Below, in pieces: positions 1-10,316 of a DNA stretch of 64,000 nucleotides. Origin of the DNA: Rhizophagus clarus (lineage: Eukaryota; Glomeromycota; Glomeromycetes; Glomerales; Glomeraceae). A model generated the notes under the pieces. The model ran no database searches. It was not told where the DNA came from and was given only the letters and a program-made list of their open reading frames with translations. The position numbers were made by a program, and so were the translations under genes. How positions within the stretch are numbered: position 1 is the first letter of the stretch; every line of letters starts with the position of its first letter. The DNA is taken from contig BLAL01000053.1 of the NCBI GenBank assembly GCA_015698045.1, positions 1,056,501-1,120,500 of the forward strand. Direction: 5' to 3'.

Positions 1-1543
1 CTTTCATTCCTATTGCAAAATAATGTGAATCGTATAATGATATGAAGGCTACGGATGCCATCTCCCTGTACTCGTTAATTGCATTACGCTTTACCATTAA
101 CCGCTGATAGCTAATAGCATCGATAATACAATATTCGGCTACTTCGCGCATCTGCTCGGCCGTTGTAGCATTGGTTTCTTTTAATGCCCTTCCATAATAC
201 TTAAACATACGATGGAGAGGCATATCCAGCTTGTTATCGAGCTCACACTCCTTTAGGTAATATGCTAAACTGCTCTTTTCGGCCTTAGGATAGAATTTCA
301 TAAAACATGGTCGGGCATCAATAGCTACACACCCAGGGATTTTAAGATGCTTCGAATAGAAATTCCTATCATTAACCTTTATACTATTATATTGGTATTG
401 CCATTTTTCGATTTTTTCAAGACTCGATGGTTTGATTGACATACGATTAAACATCCATTCAAGAATTCCTAATTTCTTAGCTTTCTCCACAATAAATTTC
501 CAGTCGTATTGAGAATCGTTAAAACCTATTTGTATGTCCGGGGCTAGTAGTTCCCAACATAATGCGAAGGCTTTTAACAGATTTACTTGATTCCCACATA
601 TAATTGTGATCCAGCGCGGGTCTGGTGCCGTATCAACATCAACAAGACATATTTGTTTTAATGGATTGGGGTCATCTTTCCAATGGACTGACATGCAAAT
701 CATAAATACGTTGGATTCATCACTCTGTGGAGTGGGAAAGTTGCCTAGCCCAAGCGAACTATATGTTTCTATGTCCCACGTAAGAACAAGGGTGCGATCC
801 CGTGAAAGGGCCGAAGAAAATAATGGATTATTATAATCGTCCTCACTTGTTGGATTGTAATTATTCACAGAAACTTGGAAGAGATAAGTACCCCCTTGAA
901 TGTATTCGTGGAGATAATTACTTAATACTGCCCATCTCGAAAGAGGTAATCTTTCTTCACGGGCTACTTTACGATAATAGTACGTAGGGGTTAGATCATC
1001 AGAAGCAGTGCTAATGCCAACCCCACGAACTGCCTTTAGCGCTTTATTCCGATCCCGATGGTTCCATGACCTTACACGGATATATAACCTTTTCTCTGTA
1101 TGGTATCCTTGAAGTGGGAAAGCGCTAATAGTTTCGATTCTGAACTTCGATATACTTCCGAGAATATTAGATAATATCTTTACTAATTTGGTCTTAAACA
1201 TAGATAGTGGTGTCTCTTCAGGTACTACAACATCAAAGAAAGGCTTAATGCCCATAACGTTCACGATAGCCTTTTGCCCATTAATCAAGCAACCACTAAT
1301 ACGCAAAATGTAGGTGGATACTCCATTAATGTATTCGGCCTCATCACTTACAGCAGTAGGCATAAAGTGTATGGGTTGCTTATCAGATAAGCGTTGCTGG
1401 AGTATAGTGGTCATCCCATTATCGAATTCTGCTACAATATCGTTGCGTGATGGAACACTGGCTAAAGGGCCGGCGCCGTCGTAGCGGAGGGCTGGGGCGG
1501 TTCCAGTGCGATCAGTTTGGTCGAAATTAGTTGGTGTATGCAT
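1..1543 (-). CDS. Family-B (delta-like) DNA polymerase, N-terminal 514 aa, runs off window
   Basis: One uninterrupted frame reads from an ATG at 1543 to the left edge, with the C-terminal half (palm, fingers, thumb) outside the window. The first ~250 residues look like the N-terminal region of polymerase delta. The 3'-5' exonuclease domain follows with Exo I (WDIET), Exo II (GFNDSQYDW) and Exo III (YCIID), so proofreading residues are all present. There is no intron in 1.54 kb, unlike the many-intron genes elsewhere in the window. The gene is GC-richer than the flanks and is followed upstream by a dense hairpin/repeat region. Absence of introns, base composition and repeat context suggest a mobile or virus-like origin rather than the housekeeping polymerase; that part is inference. 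The missing catalytic motifs (DxxSLYPS, YGDTDS) cannot be assessed. Confidence 0.9.
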   Translation of the reverse strand, partial: MHTPTNFDQTDRTGTAPALRYDGAGPLASVPSRNDIVAEFDNGMTTILQQRLSDKQPIHFMPTAVSDEAEYINGVSTYILRISGCLINGQKAIVNVMGIKPFFDVVVPEETPLSMFKTKLVKILSNILGSISKFRIETISAFPLQGYHTEKRLYIRVRSWNHRDRNKALKAVRGVGISTASDDLTPTYYYRKVAREERLPLSRWAVLSNYLHEYIQGGTYLFQVSVNNYNPTSEDDYNNPLFSSALSRDRTLVLTWDIETYSSLGLGNFPTPQSDESNVFMICMSVHWKDDPNPLKQICLVDVDTAPDPRWITIICGNQVNLLKAFALCWELLAPDIQIGFNDSQYDWKFIVEKAKKLGILEWMFNRMSIKPSSLEKIEKWQYQYNSIKVNDRNFYSKHLKIPGCVAIDARPCFMKFYPKAEKSSLAYYLKECELDNKLDMPLHRMFKYYGRALKETNATTAEQMREVAEYCIIDAISYQRLMVKRNAINEYREMASVAFISLYDSHYFAIGMK

Positions 1544-1683
1544 GTTGTTAGTTCGAAAAGTTATACTATCTCTATAAAATTTGGAAATGTTTAATTTATT
1601 TTTTTCAGTGGATGCAAAAAAGAAGCAATAGCGAACTTAATAAGCAAATCGCAAAAGAAAGGCAACAGGATATACATCAAAAA

Positions 1684-2055
1684 GTGAAGGCTTCTTCGTA
1701 ATCATTATATAAAATATTGGAAGAAGCTTTCATCTTCCTAGATATGTACTCGGGTATAGCATGAAGCCTTCTGCGGAATTATATTATATAAAAATGGCAG
1801 AAGGCTTCATCTTCCTAGATATGTGTCCAGACTTCGGAAGTGCTTAGGAATATGTACCGCGCTTGCGCTGGTATGATATGACATCTAGGGTAGGCAAGTG
1901 CGCAAAATATTGGCAGAAGACTTATTTTATGTACTCGGTATGATATGAAGACTTCTTCAGACCTAATTTTTCTAGATATGTGGTCGGGTATACCCTAAAA
2001 AGTGTAGCCTTCTTCGGAAATATTATATAAAAAATTGGAAGAAGGCTACACTTTT
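1684..2055. repeat. Array of related hairpins with covarying arms
   Basis: Three inverted repeats share the same plan: a 14-18 bp stem, an A/T loop containing ATTATATAAAA, then CTAGATATG and CGGGTAT. Hairpin 1 is 1684-1733 (two stem mismatches), hairpin 2 is 1761-1810 (14 bp perfect, ATGAAGCCTTCTGC arm) and hairpin 3 is 1998-2055 (18 bp perfect, containing GTGTAGCCTTCTTC). Hairpins 2 and 3 differ at three stem positions and each change is matched in the opposite arm. Single-arm copies lie near 1945 and 2085. It sits just upstream of the polymerase frame. Function unknown. Confidence 0.8.
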
Positions 2056-3143
2056 CCTAGATATGTAGTCGGGTATGATATGAAGGCTTCTTCGGAAATA
2101 TTGGCACTTAGCTACCCTATCGCTAGTATGAATTCGGGTAAGTAGTATGTTTCCTTTGGCTCAAATATGGCTGGAAGACACTTAAATGTTTCGAACTTTA
2201 GGACGCGAAATCATCATACTTATGCCGGCAACAAATAGGCAATAGTTGGGTTGCAGAATGGCACACTTTTTGGCAAATAAATGGGCCGGCCAAGACAATA
2301 CATAAACTTTGAGACATGAAATTGGCATTGGCTCCGATTTCCCAAATTGTATACCCAATCCCGGTAATCAAATAGGCCGGACATGATTCCTTGAAAGTTG
2401 CGAGGAAGTTGCGAGAAGGTGACGAGGAAGTGCCGGGAATGTGCCTGGAATGTGCCTGGAACTGAAGGCGCAGTATTAATTCACTTAATTTCGGGCAGCA
2501 CTATTCCCTAATTTCGGCCAAATCTTTGGATATAATGATTCGGCATCCAAGTTGGTGAACTAATATGACTCTCTGCCAGTTCCATGACAGTTCCATGATA
2601 ATTCCATGATATTATCAGGTCACTATTATGGCGCCAAGTTGGATCCCAAAATCATATGTCTAAAAAATCGGGCAGAGTTAGCTTCATTATAATGCCGGCC
2701 AAAATTAGTAATATTATATGGCAGAGGGTCTCCCGGCGCTGGGACAGTATCACGTGACCATGGCGCAGTAAGGCGCAGTAAATTATGGTGATCTGATACA
2801 TTCTGGCCGGTACTATTCCATATTTTTACCAGAACTTTTGGATGTAATATCTCGGCATTCAGGGATCCGATTCATGCGGTCTTAGTACCATTGGAAAGCT
2901 CTCATCACGCTCTCTCTAGTAAGCCAAAGATCGCACGATTCCAATCACTGGAAAGCTCGATATTCCGCCCAAAAGATCTGCTGAAATTAAGGCATAGTGT
3001 CAGCCGAAATTAATCGCAGATCTACTGCGCCACCCGACATATTTTTTTACTACAATTTGGCATTTTAACAGGCAACCAAATAGATGCGCACTTCATCCAC
3101 ATTTACTAACCAACAGGTCACAAAAAGGGAAAACAGACCCCAT
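2056..3143. repeat. GC-richer non-coding segment with imperfect internal duplications
   Basis: No convincing reading frame. Short direct repeats are visible, for example two adjacent GAATGTGCCTG units near 2436-2457. A longer imperfect duplication relates 2464-2560 to 2772-2870: both have GGCGCAGTA, then a CACTATTCC- or TACTATTCC-like motif, then a TTTGGAT(A/G)TAAT...TCGGCAT stretch. Its composition matches the adjacent polymerase rather than the AT-rich genome, so it is probably part of the same inserted element. Confidence 0.55.
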
Positions 3144-3290
3144 CTTTAGGACATATAAATTAATAGATTATAGCGTCTTATGACATATTAATCAATAAAC
3201 TATATTGTCTTAGGACATATTAATCAATAAACTATATTGTCTTAGGACATATTAATCAATAAACTATATTGTCTTAGGACATATTAATCT
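3144..3290. repeat. 32-bp tandem repeat, about 4.5 copies
   Basis: Units starting at 3177, 3209 and 3241 repeat at exactly 32 bp; a diverged 33-bp copy precedes them at 3144 and a partial copy follows at 3273. The unit core is TTAGGACATATTAATCA. It resembles the arm of the palindrome that begins seven bases later (TCTAGGACAATTTAATATA). Confidence 0.9.
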
Positions 3291-3296
3291 GGGATA

Positions 3297-3358
3297 AGTA
3301 GTTTGTTCTAGGACAATTTAATATATTAATATATTAAATTGTCCTAGAACAAACTACT
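3297..3358. repeat. Perfect 62-bp palindrome centred on TTAA
   Basis: Bases 3297-3325 and 3330-3358 are exact reverse complements around a central TTAA, so all 62 bases are self-complementary. It lies between the 32-bp repeats and the F-box fragment; the fragment's frame opens inside the right arm. It could be a foldback or MITE relic or a strong cruciform. Confidence 0.95.
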
Positions 3359-3360
3359 GG

Positions 3361-3906
3361 AATAACAAAGGTTTGAAATTTGAAGATGAAGATGCTGATT
3401 CATTTACATCATTTAATAATCTTAAAAAATTGGATTTAAGTTATAATGATTGGTCATCTGAAGCAAGTAAATGGATTATAAAAAAAGCAGGAGACAGTTT
3501 ATCTTCTTTAACAATTGGTGAAAAAAATATTAATCAATTAATCAATGATGATACTTTAATTACTTTGTTGGAATTTTGCCCAAATATTGATTCATTATCA
3601 ATTTGCAAATTTTCTAAAAAAGATCTTAATATGATTTTATCATATGCTAAATATTTCAGATTGATTACTTTACAATTATTTAAAATTGAAAAACATGACA
3701 CAATCATTTCCGAAGATTTGCTAAATTACATAAAAAATGATGAACATTTATTAAAATTTGGACTAGGCGTGAATGATAATTATTGGTTTTGTGATGAAGA
3801 TGGTGAAAAATTTGTTAATTTCTTAAAAAAGTATAATGCTAAAATTAAATTGGTTAAATATGATCCTCGTCAATCATATAGACAAGAATTTATGATTGAT
3901 GATTAG
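3361..3906 (+). pseudogene. 3' fragment of an F-box/LRR protein
   Basis: The frame encodes about 177 residues of leucine-rich-repeat-like sequence (FNNLKKLDLSYNDWSSEASK, then LLEFCPNIDSLSICKF). This matches the C-terminal part of the large F-box/LRR family that is also represented by two intact genes in this window. There is no F-box and no ATG at the head of the frame; the first in-frame codon usable as a start is TTG at 3373. Upstream the frame runs into the palindrome and closes at a stop there. The most economical reading is a truncated gene whose 5' end was lost at the palindrome junction. An unseen upstream exon is an alternative, but no clear acceptor site is visible. Confidence 0.65.
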
Positions 3907-4254
3907 GTGTTATGAAAATGTGGTATGTTTTTAGCTAATCAATTATGTGAAAATTCACCTTATATTAAAATTAATAAAAATGAGCGATTATCAAATATAT
4001 TTATCATCGGTTACGAATTAAAAAAAAAACATAGTAAATCCACGGTATATAAACAAATAATGAAGTCTTAAAAATTTTAGATCCGCTAGTTAAAATTATT
4101 TGATTGCAATCAATCATCTCGATGTAAATCTGCCAATTAATCGTTTAAAGTAATAACAAATACTCTTAATTTTATTACAATATACTCAAACGAGTAAACT
4201 TTATTTATATAATTGTAACAATTTACAGGTATATATTATATATGATATTCATCT

Positions 4255-5796
4255 TTACAAATTATCAATATTCGTTACAAAGTCGTAACAGTGATTGGCT
4301 AAAAATAAATCATTAAAATTTCGAACACTAATATTATGTAATTTAAATTTCCTTACATCATCTTTCGAATTAGATAAATCTCTATTATTAGCATCCTTAA
4401 TACCCAAATATTTGATTCTTCTCTCCTTCATAATAATTTCCTTTATACATTTTAAAATATCATTATCGGCATCTTTCTGTATGATTAACAATTTATTAAT
4501 AAAAGTATTCTTAGAATGTTCCAAGAATACTCTAAAATCTTTTTCTTTAATAGCAAGTGTCAAACTTAAGTATTCAAATTTAGAAGGGAGAATTTGTCCT
4601 AAATTTTGTAATATAAATGAACCACATTCAATATCATCATCCGATAACTTCTTGATTGAAAGATATTTAAGTTGTTTATTATTTTCAATTAAATTGAAAA
4701 TTAATGATGTAATAACTTGATTTTCAAATCCAAAAATATTAAGAAATTTGATATTTTTACAATATCGTATAATTAATTCCAATAATTGTTGTTTTAATGA
4801 TAGATTATGATTAATTAATAAATCATACTCGAAATTTTCTAAATGATTACCAAATTCTTGTAATAAGATTTGTAATGTTTCAATTTGTGAAATCTCACTT
4901 ATAAATAAAGTTTTTAATTTAAGTCGTTTATTCAAATTAATAAAATGTTGAACAAAACCAAAATTTAAGGAACGACAATAAAGAATATGAACAGATTCTA
5001 AACCATTTAATTGTTCAAATATATTATTATTAACCAAAAAATGAAGATCGATTTGATAAAATATAATTGTATTTAAGGTATTTGAACAATTAGAATCTTT
5101 TGATAATAATAATGGTTTATATAAAGGTAAATTATCATAACAAAATGAAAGCCTTTTTGAATTTTGATGTAAATCAATTATTTTTGATACATGATTTTTA
5201 AATAATGTATCTTCATTAAAAATATAAAAACTTAAAATTTTAATATCATGAATAAAATTAATATTTTGTGAAATTATTTCAAGAATATTACACAGATATG
5301 CGTTATAAGAATCACCTGAAATTTGAATTTCAAGTCGATGTAACTTTACTTCATTTTCAATAAATATTTTAAAAAGTGATATATTGGTCGATTTTTCAAA
5401 ATCTGATAATGCTTTTATACTAAAATTTCGTGTAATTTCTGGAGTTTTAATAATAGCCGCTTCAAACCAAATCTTAAAAGAAATGAAAAATTTATATGTA
5501 TCCAAACATTTTAAAAATTTGGGATAATTGAATAGTGTATTCGAAGGTAATGAATTACTAATAAATTTATTTTCTTTTAATTTTGCTTTTAAATCATCGT
5601 TTGCGCTAAGTAAGTATATATCAATAAACTTGTATTTTTCGGCAATAATTGAAAATGGATTTTCCCATAATATTGGAATTGCTATACGACACCATAATCT
5701 GTTAACTAAAATACATGAACGTAAAGTTGAAACATCATTTTGAAAATATTTTACAACTTCATATGTTAATTCAGGTAAATCTGAAAATCTCATCAT
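4255..5796 (-). CDS. F-box-like/LRR protein, single exon, 513 aa
   Basis: I chose the ATG at 5796; the frame is open further upstream to 5883 but only from a TTG. The N-terminus (FSDLPELTYEVVKYF, then STLRSCILVNRLWCRIAIP) is a typical F-box-like helix set with the LVNRxWC signature and a WENPF strand. About 400 residues of degenerate leucine-rich repeats follow. Family knowledge: such proteins recruit substrates to SCF (Skp1-Cullin) ubiquitin ligases, and the repeats bind the substrate. The gene has no intron. Glomeromycotan genomes hold hundreds of these, many lineage-specific, so a particular substrate cannot be named. The frame is intact. Confidence 0.85.
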   Translation of the reverse strand: MMRFSDLPELTYEVVKYFQNDVSTLRSCILVNRLWCRIAIPILWENPFSIIAEKYKFIDIYLLSANDDLKAKLKENKFISNSLPSNTLFNYPKFLKCLDTYKFFISFKIWFEAAIIKTPEITRNFSIKALSDFEKSTNISLFKIFIENEVKLHRLEIQISGDSYNAYLCNILEIISQNINFIHDIKILSFYIFNEDTLFKNHVSKIIDLHQNSKRLSFCYDNLPLYKPLLLSKDSNCSNTLNTIIFYQIDLHFLVNNNIFEQLNGLESVHILYCRSLNFGFVQHFINLNKRLKLKTLFISEISQIETLQILLQEFGNHLENFEYDLLINHNLSLKQQLLELIIRYCKNIKFLNIFGFENQVITSLIFNLIENNKQLKYLSIKKLSDDDIECGSFILQNLGQILPSKFEYLSLTLAIKEKDFRVFLEHSKNTFINKLLIIQKDADNDILKCIKEIIMKERRIKYLGIKDANNRDLSNSKDDVRKFKLHNISVRNFNDLFLANHCYDFVTNIDNL

Positions 5797-6705
5797 GTTA
5801 TAAACGAAGAGAAAAAAGGAAGAGGAAAAAGGTATGAAATAATATCGAACTCGGTAAATTATATCATGATATTTGTCGCACAACTAAGTGTGTAACATTA
5901 GGCGTGGCAGCGGTGACCTGCAGACCTGCAACGGGCCGTCAATCAACCTGAATTTGCCGATCAAATTGGAATAGATTAGATGCAGGCGCATCACACGTTT
6001 TGCATAATTAAAAATTATATTGCTTTATTGCATTGCAATAGTCCTAATTTTAATTAATTACGAGGAAATCGCGATTTTTCTTTTACAATTTATAGCTCTT
6101 TTCTGACATAACTTGTGAAGTCACGCAAATTATTCTTTTATTTCAAAATAACATAATAGCAACGTATCATAGCAAATTATCAGATTTTTTTTAATTTTAA
6201 AGTAATTATTTATTTAATAATATTTTTTGCTTTATAATTGACAAAAAGCAATAAAAATATACTATAATATATATATATATTAATTTTTTTTTAATATTTG
6301 AGACTTTTTTATTTTATTTCAAACAAAATAAATTCATTTTTTAATTAAGTGTTTTCTTTTATTTATTCAAAATAAAAATTTGAAGACTGAATCTTGAATG
6401 TTTTCTTTTTATTTTTAATTTTAATAATTAAAAAAAAAAAAATCAATAATAGAAGGATGTTCAGAGAATTCGGTACGGACAAGGCGATCCCAATTTTTCG
6501 TCTTTGAAGGATGTGGGCCACAGTCATTAAAATTACTAATACCGACTCGATTCTTAAAGTCGAATCAGATTGAAATTAACACGAGTCGACCCGACACTAC
6601 ACAGAATTTTTCAAACTTTAAAGTTCACGCTGCTCAATGAATTGTACTACTGCACTATGTCTATCGCGGTTTGGTTCAACAAAATAAGCCCCAGTTACCA
6701 TTTGT
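5797..6705. other. Intergenic, no gene seen
   Basis: This holds the upstream region of the F-box gene. A short GC-rich patch (5901-5990) is followed by homopolymer-rich AT sequence with a TA run near 6270. A 60-codon open stretch at 6570-6752 has no family resemblance and is treated as chance. Confidence 0.5.
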
Positions 6706-6827
6706 ATAGGACCCCGATAAAGGTCACAGATGATCGGCAAGATTTTGCCTAGAATAAGTAATGTTTCAAGGCCGGAATTACAATAATGTCAGCCAGTAGC
6801 TAAAATTTTGAAAAATCTAGGTCCTAT
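6706..6827. mobile_element. MITE-like element related to the one at 38784
   Basis: Short inverted ends (ATAGGACC at 6706, GGTCCTAT ending 6827) enclose 122 bp. The interior GGCCGGAA...ATAATGTCAGCCAG is shared, in reverse orientation, with the interior of the 225-bp element at 38784-39008, whose end also reads AGGACCCCGA. It therefore looks like a second, more decayed member of the same family. Confidence 0.5.
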
Positions 6828-6989
6828 TCATATTAAAATAACCTGTATGCTGTATTGCAGCAATATTTAATAGATATTCGGCACGAATATTATATTTGTA
6901 AATCAAATTTGATTGGTTGATCCTGGACTCCAACATGATTGCTGGTAAAGACTCGAGTATGCCTGAACCCAGTTGTATGATTTAACAAT

Positions 6990-7907
6990 TATCTATGTTC
7001 TGATGAAGAAAGTAGAATAAAAATCGCTCAAGATTATATATCAACTGTAAATCAACGATATCTCAAAGGCTCTTTCCACAATACAGTAAGAAAAGGATTG
7101 GCATTGCAGTGAGTTTTCTGATAACTACAGAATTTTTGAAAGTTGTTGTCTCGTTGGGAAGATCCAAATAAAACTGCTCTTGTTTATTTTATGATCACGG
7201 CAATGATATGGAACATTCTCATCTATGATATATATGCAAGAAGATAGATAGTAGACAAAATGCTTGCGACCAATATATCCCCGGTAATTTATACGTGGAC
7301 AGCTTCTCTTCTCTTCCTTTCAAAAAAAAAAGATTTGCGGTAGTATTACATCATAATTTATGCCAGGAACTAATGGTTATTCCACAGTTACCTAACGAAA
7401 ATAATGAGGAACACTACGTAAATGAAGAACAATTCAATCCAAAGATTGTTGGGAAAGTATTCTTAAACTCCATCATCTCTTGGGGTTTTACAAAGTCGCA
7501 TTTAACTTCGGCACATGGGAGTCTCAAATAGTAAGTGACAATTATTCTTCGGAATGTCATGGTCATTTTCATCTCTATTTTGACGAGAACACTTGTTAGA
7601 GTGAAGTTAAGAAAGAAGATTATAAAAAGAATAATGAAGATAATACTATACTTCATTCGAGGATAGATGCATGTAAAACACCTGAAACAAATTATACGTT
7701 AAAAACTGCAAGGAGCTCGAGAAATCTCCTTCTCTGTTGAAGGCTATTAACAAACAACCTACCACCAAGTACAATCAACTAACTGTTGATTACAATCAGT
7801 TGCGTGACCAACCACAAGCTAAACATAAGGAATGTGTTGATTATCAAACAGTCATAAATAATCTAATCACATTATATGATGAATACATACAAAGGTGAGC
7901 TTCAAAA
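6990..7907 (+). pseudogene. Decayed coding region, family not recognised
   Basis: Several short stretches read as plausible protein but not in one frame. Around 7018-7110 there is SIAQDYISTVNQRYLKG. Around 7692-7905 there is a roughly 70-codon open stretch rich in Gln, Lys and Tyr (KAINKQPTTKYNQL) that looks coiled-coil. They are separated by stops and frame changes, and 7295-7531 opens only from a GTG. I read this as one disrupted gene. A spliced gene cannot be excluded. Confidence 0.3.
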
Positions 7908-9037
7908 TGAAGAAAATGAAGAAAATAAAGAAAATAAGAAGAATGATGCTTGAATTAAAATGATTTACAATGGAAAGAAATAGGATATTAAATATAGTCC
8001 AATTGAAATTAGCTTAATCTTAGTAGTTATTTAACAAATATGTTATCAACTTTTATTACCTTAACAGATGACAAAAATAAATTCCAAAAATATAACAATT
8101 CAACTGAATTTTTGTGCTATTTTATTATATTTTAAGCAATTTGGACTAGAATAGACTAACGTACTTTATTATTGAATACAAGCGAACATACGTACTAATT
8201 TTTTTTTGAACGAGTTCATATTTATGAATCTATTTCTCGAAGATAAAAAAAATGATACGTAATATTATATTAGTGATAGCAGGATAAACAATTTTCAGTT
8301 CTGCATGTACTTGAATATTTATGATTAAAGAGGTATTGTATCTGGAAATAATTTATTTGAAATAGGATAAGTATCTTTTTATTTCATTATGAATAATTTA
8401 GAACAAATATTGATAATCAATTTGAAATTTTATATCAAAAATGGTTGGATTATGATAGTTTATAATTTATAACAAATTTATTTATTTTTCATTAACAGCT
8501 ACTACTAATAGATATTATTCAATAACAATACAATTTTAATAAATCTAATACATAGTAAATTATAAATTATTTGTAAATTTTAAGCAAATATTATTGTGTA
8601 AAGTTTTTAATTATCAGGTTACTATTAGTAAAAGCTGCATAATAATAATATGATTCTAATAAAATTCAATATTATAAATTCAAATTCTGTTTGAAAATTT
8701 TGAGTATATATTAATCTTCAATATAAACTGATTAATTTAATTATAGCGATGTGAAAAAATTAAAAAGTGATCAACAAAGACTGACACACTGTTTTTCACT
8801 CAGTTTTTGTTACAAAAGATCCAAGTGTATGCAAATTGTTCATACCATATCCGTACCGATTTGCAAAGACGCAAAGCACTTTTTCACGTCATATCACCTG
8901 ATTGGTGCAATAATCTTGCCTCATCTTTTATCTTTATGACTATTGCATTGGTTGAGTATATATATGTCTGACGGCAATTTATCGCAAACTAACTAAAAAC
9001 CTTTAGTATTTCTTTCCCTCCGATAAGAAAATCGTGA
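7908..9037. other. Intergenic AT-rich sequence, no gene seen
   Basis: The sequence is dominated by A/T runs. A 62-codon stretch at 8751 begins with GTG and has no recognisable features. Confidence 0.5.
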
Positions 9038-9232
9038 ATGGAAGACTCGGTAACCTTAGCTTATTTGGAAAGGATTAATAATTTTCTCTTTAGATATGGA
9101 AATGTATCGAGAAACTGGCAAATCTCGACAACACAACGCTACAAGTCTACAACGAGTTTCTCTTACGGTACAAGTATGTCTCAAAAGTTTATTTTCCTTT
9201 TGGCCAGGTCACGCATAGATATTGATTCTTGA
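9038..9232 (+). CDS. Possible small orphan gene, 64 codons
   Basis: There is an ATG-initiated frame of 64 codons. An imperfect local duplication is visible: AATAATTTTCTCTTTAGATA at about 9075 resembles AACGAGTTTCTCTTACGGTA at about 9158, and the second copy reads best in a different frame (VYNEFLLRYKYVS against NNFLFRYGNVS). This could be a frameshifted or spliced gene: CTTTAG at 9089-9094 could serve as an acceptor. No family recognised, and existence as a gene is uncertain. Confidence 0.25.
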   Translation: MEDSVTLAYLERINNFLFRYGNVSRNWQISTTQRYKSTTSFSYGTSMSQKFIFLLARSRIDIDS

Positions 9233-9350
9233 TGTTTTTCTACATTAGAAACTATCAAACACATTCTTCATAAAATTCAAAAAACAAGTCACAAATAATA
9301 GTAAGAATCGATGGGGCCACAATAGTAATAGGCACAATATAGGACGCACT

Positions 9351-9689
9351 ATGTTATTTGTATACGGCAAACTTTCGACCAAAATACTGATTCTTTTGGC
9401 GGTTCTCACTTTATGTGTCCCTTTTTTTGGGATTGTATCCGCTCAAAAAAGTTTTAAAATTCAGAGCAGCAACCCATTTTTCAGGTTTTTCGAATATATC
9501 AACAAAATTGTCTTTGGGTATTTTCCCATTTATGGCATTCTTCTTCCTAGAAAAAGATTAGATCTTTCACTTCAAGCATCTAAACCAGATCGCATCATGG
9601 ATGACCGTCTTGGATGCGAATCGATGTCCTGCGAACCCGAATCGATGTTCGTCGGTGATAAACATTTCCTGGGAACAAAGTTATTGTAG
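9351..9689 (+). CDS. Putative small secreted protein, 112 aa
   Basis: The frame begins with ATG at 9351. Residues 8-30 (LSTKILILLAVLTLCVPFFG) form a classical signal-peptide core ending IVSAQ, which would be cut after the Ala. The mature part is about 80 residues with few cysteines and no recognised domain. Size and signal peptide match candidate effectors of plant-associated fungi, but this is inference from composition only. The stop is 135 bp before the next gene on the same strand. A splice joining the two cannot be excluded, since a GTAGG site overlaps the end. Confidence 0.4.
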   Translation: MLFVYGKLSTKILILLAVLTLCVPFFGIVSAQKSFKIQSSNPFFRFFEYINKIVFGYFPIYGILLPRKRLDLSLQASKPDRIMDDRLGCESMSCEPESMFVGDKHFLGTKLL

Positions 9690-9824
9690 GATCATCAAAG
9701 CATCATTTAGAGCATCAATTACGGCTAATACAAAATGAGAAAGAAAAGAGATAATCAAGAAACGATGTAAAAACGATTAATTTCTTTTCTCCCGAGATTT
9801 GAGTATGGAGAAGAAGCTGGAAAA

Positions 9825-10316
9825 ATGGGGCATTGGGAATTGCACGGAAATGAACCCGTAGACGCATCTAATTCTTGTGAGGCTCGATATCCGAATGGGA
9901 TCTCAATCAATTCATGTGAAAGAGAGAGATACAGTACCTCCTTATCGAAATTGTCAGCACTACTTTCCCTCTTGAAGGATGACCGCTTTGGATTTCATAT
10001 AATCACGAGCAAAAAAGATCTGTCAGATCTGTCACGCTTATTGAACGAAGATAATATTGAGTATTTTGCTGAAACATTTGGTATTATTGATCCTCGTGCT
10101 GTATGTATTGACAGATCTGGATTTTCAATCTGGATATTGGATAATCATGGACACATGTTTTCATGGGACGATATGAGGCATGACATGGAGTACATGGGAT
10201 CTAGTTTGATTGAAGGTCTCACGAACCATTTTTTCAACCCAGATAAGATATATGATGTTTTGGAGAAAACTTGCGAGCTTATTACCGAGGAGGAGCTTAT
10301 GCGTCAAATAGATTAA
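9825..10316 (+). CDS. Orphan protein, 163 aa
   Basis: This frame is intact from an ATG at 9825; the reading frame is open upstream to about 9769, so a longer N-terminus or an upstream exon is possible. It is acidic, with no signal peptide or membrane segment. The central part (FGFHIITSKKDLSDLSRLLN) and C-terminal part (DRSGFSIWILDNHGHMFSWD) have regular secondary-structure patterning, and codon usage is less AT-biased than the intergenic flanks. Both support real coding. I do not recognise the family. It lies just downstream of the putative secreted protein. Confidence 0.5.
   Translation: MGHWELHGNEPVDASNSCEARYPNGISINSCERERYSTSLSKLSALLSLLKDDRFGFHIITSKKDLSDLSRLLNEDNIEYFAETFGIIDPRAVCIDRSGFSIWILDNHGHMFSWDDMRHDMEYMGSSLIEGLTNHFFNPDKIYDVLEKTCELITEEELMRQID

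Noticed and set aside
3373..3906. Complete 177-aa gene starting at 3373
   Set aside because: The first codon is TTG and the frame opens within the palindrome; treated as a truncated fragment.
5797..5883. 29-residue N-terminal extension of the F-box protein
   Set aside because: It would need a TTG start; the F-box begins just after the ATG pair at 5796/5793.
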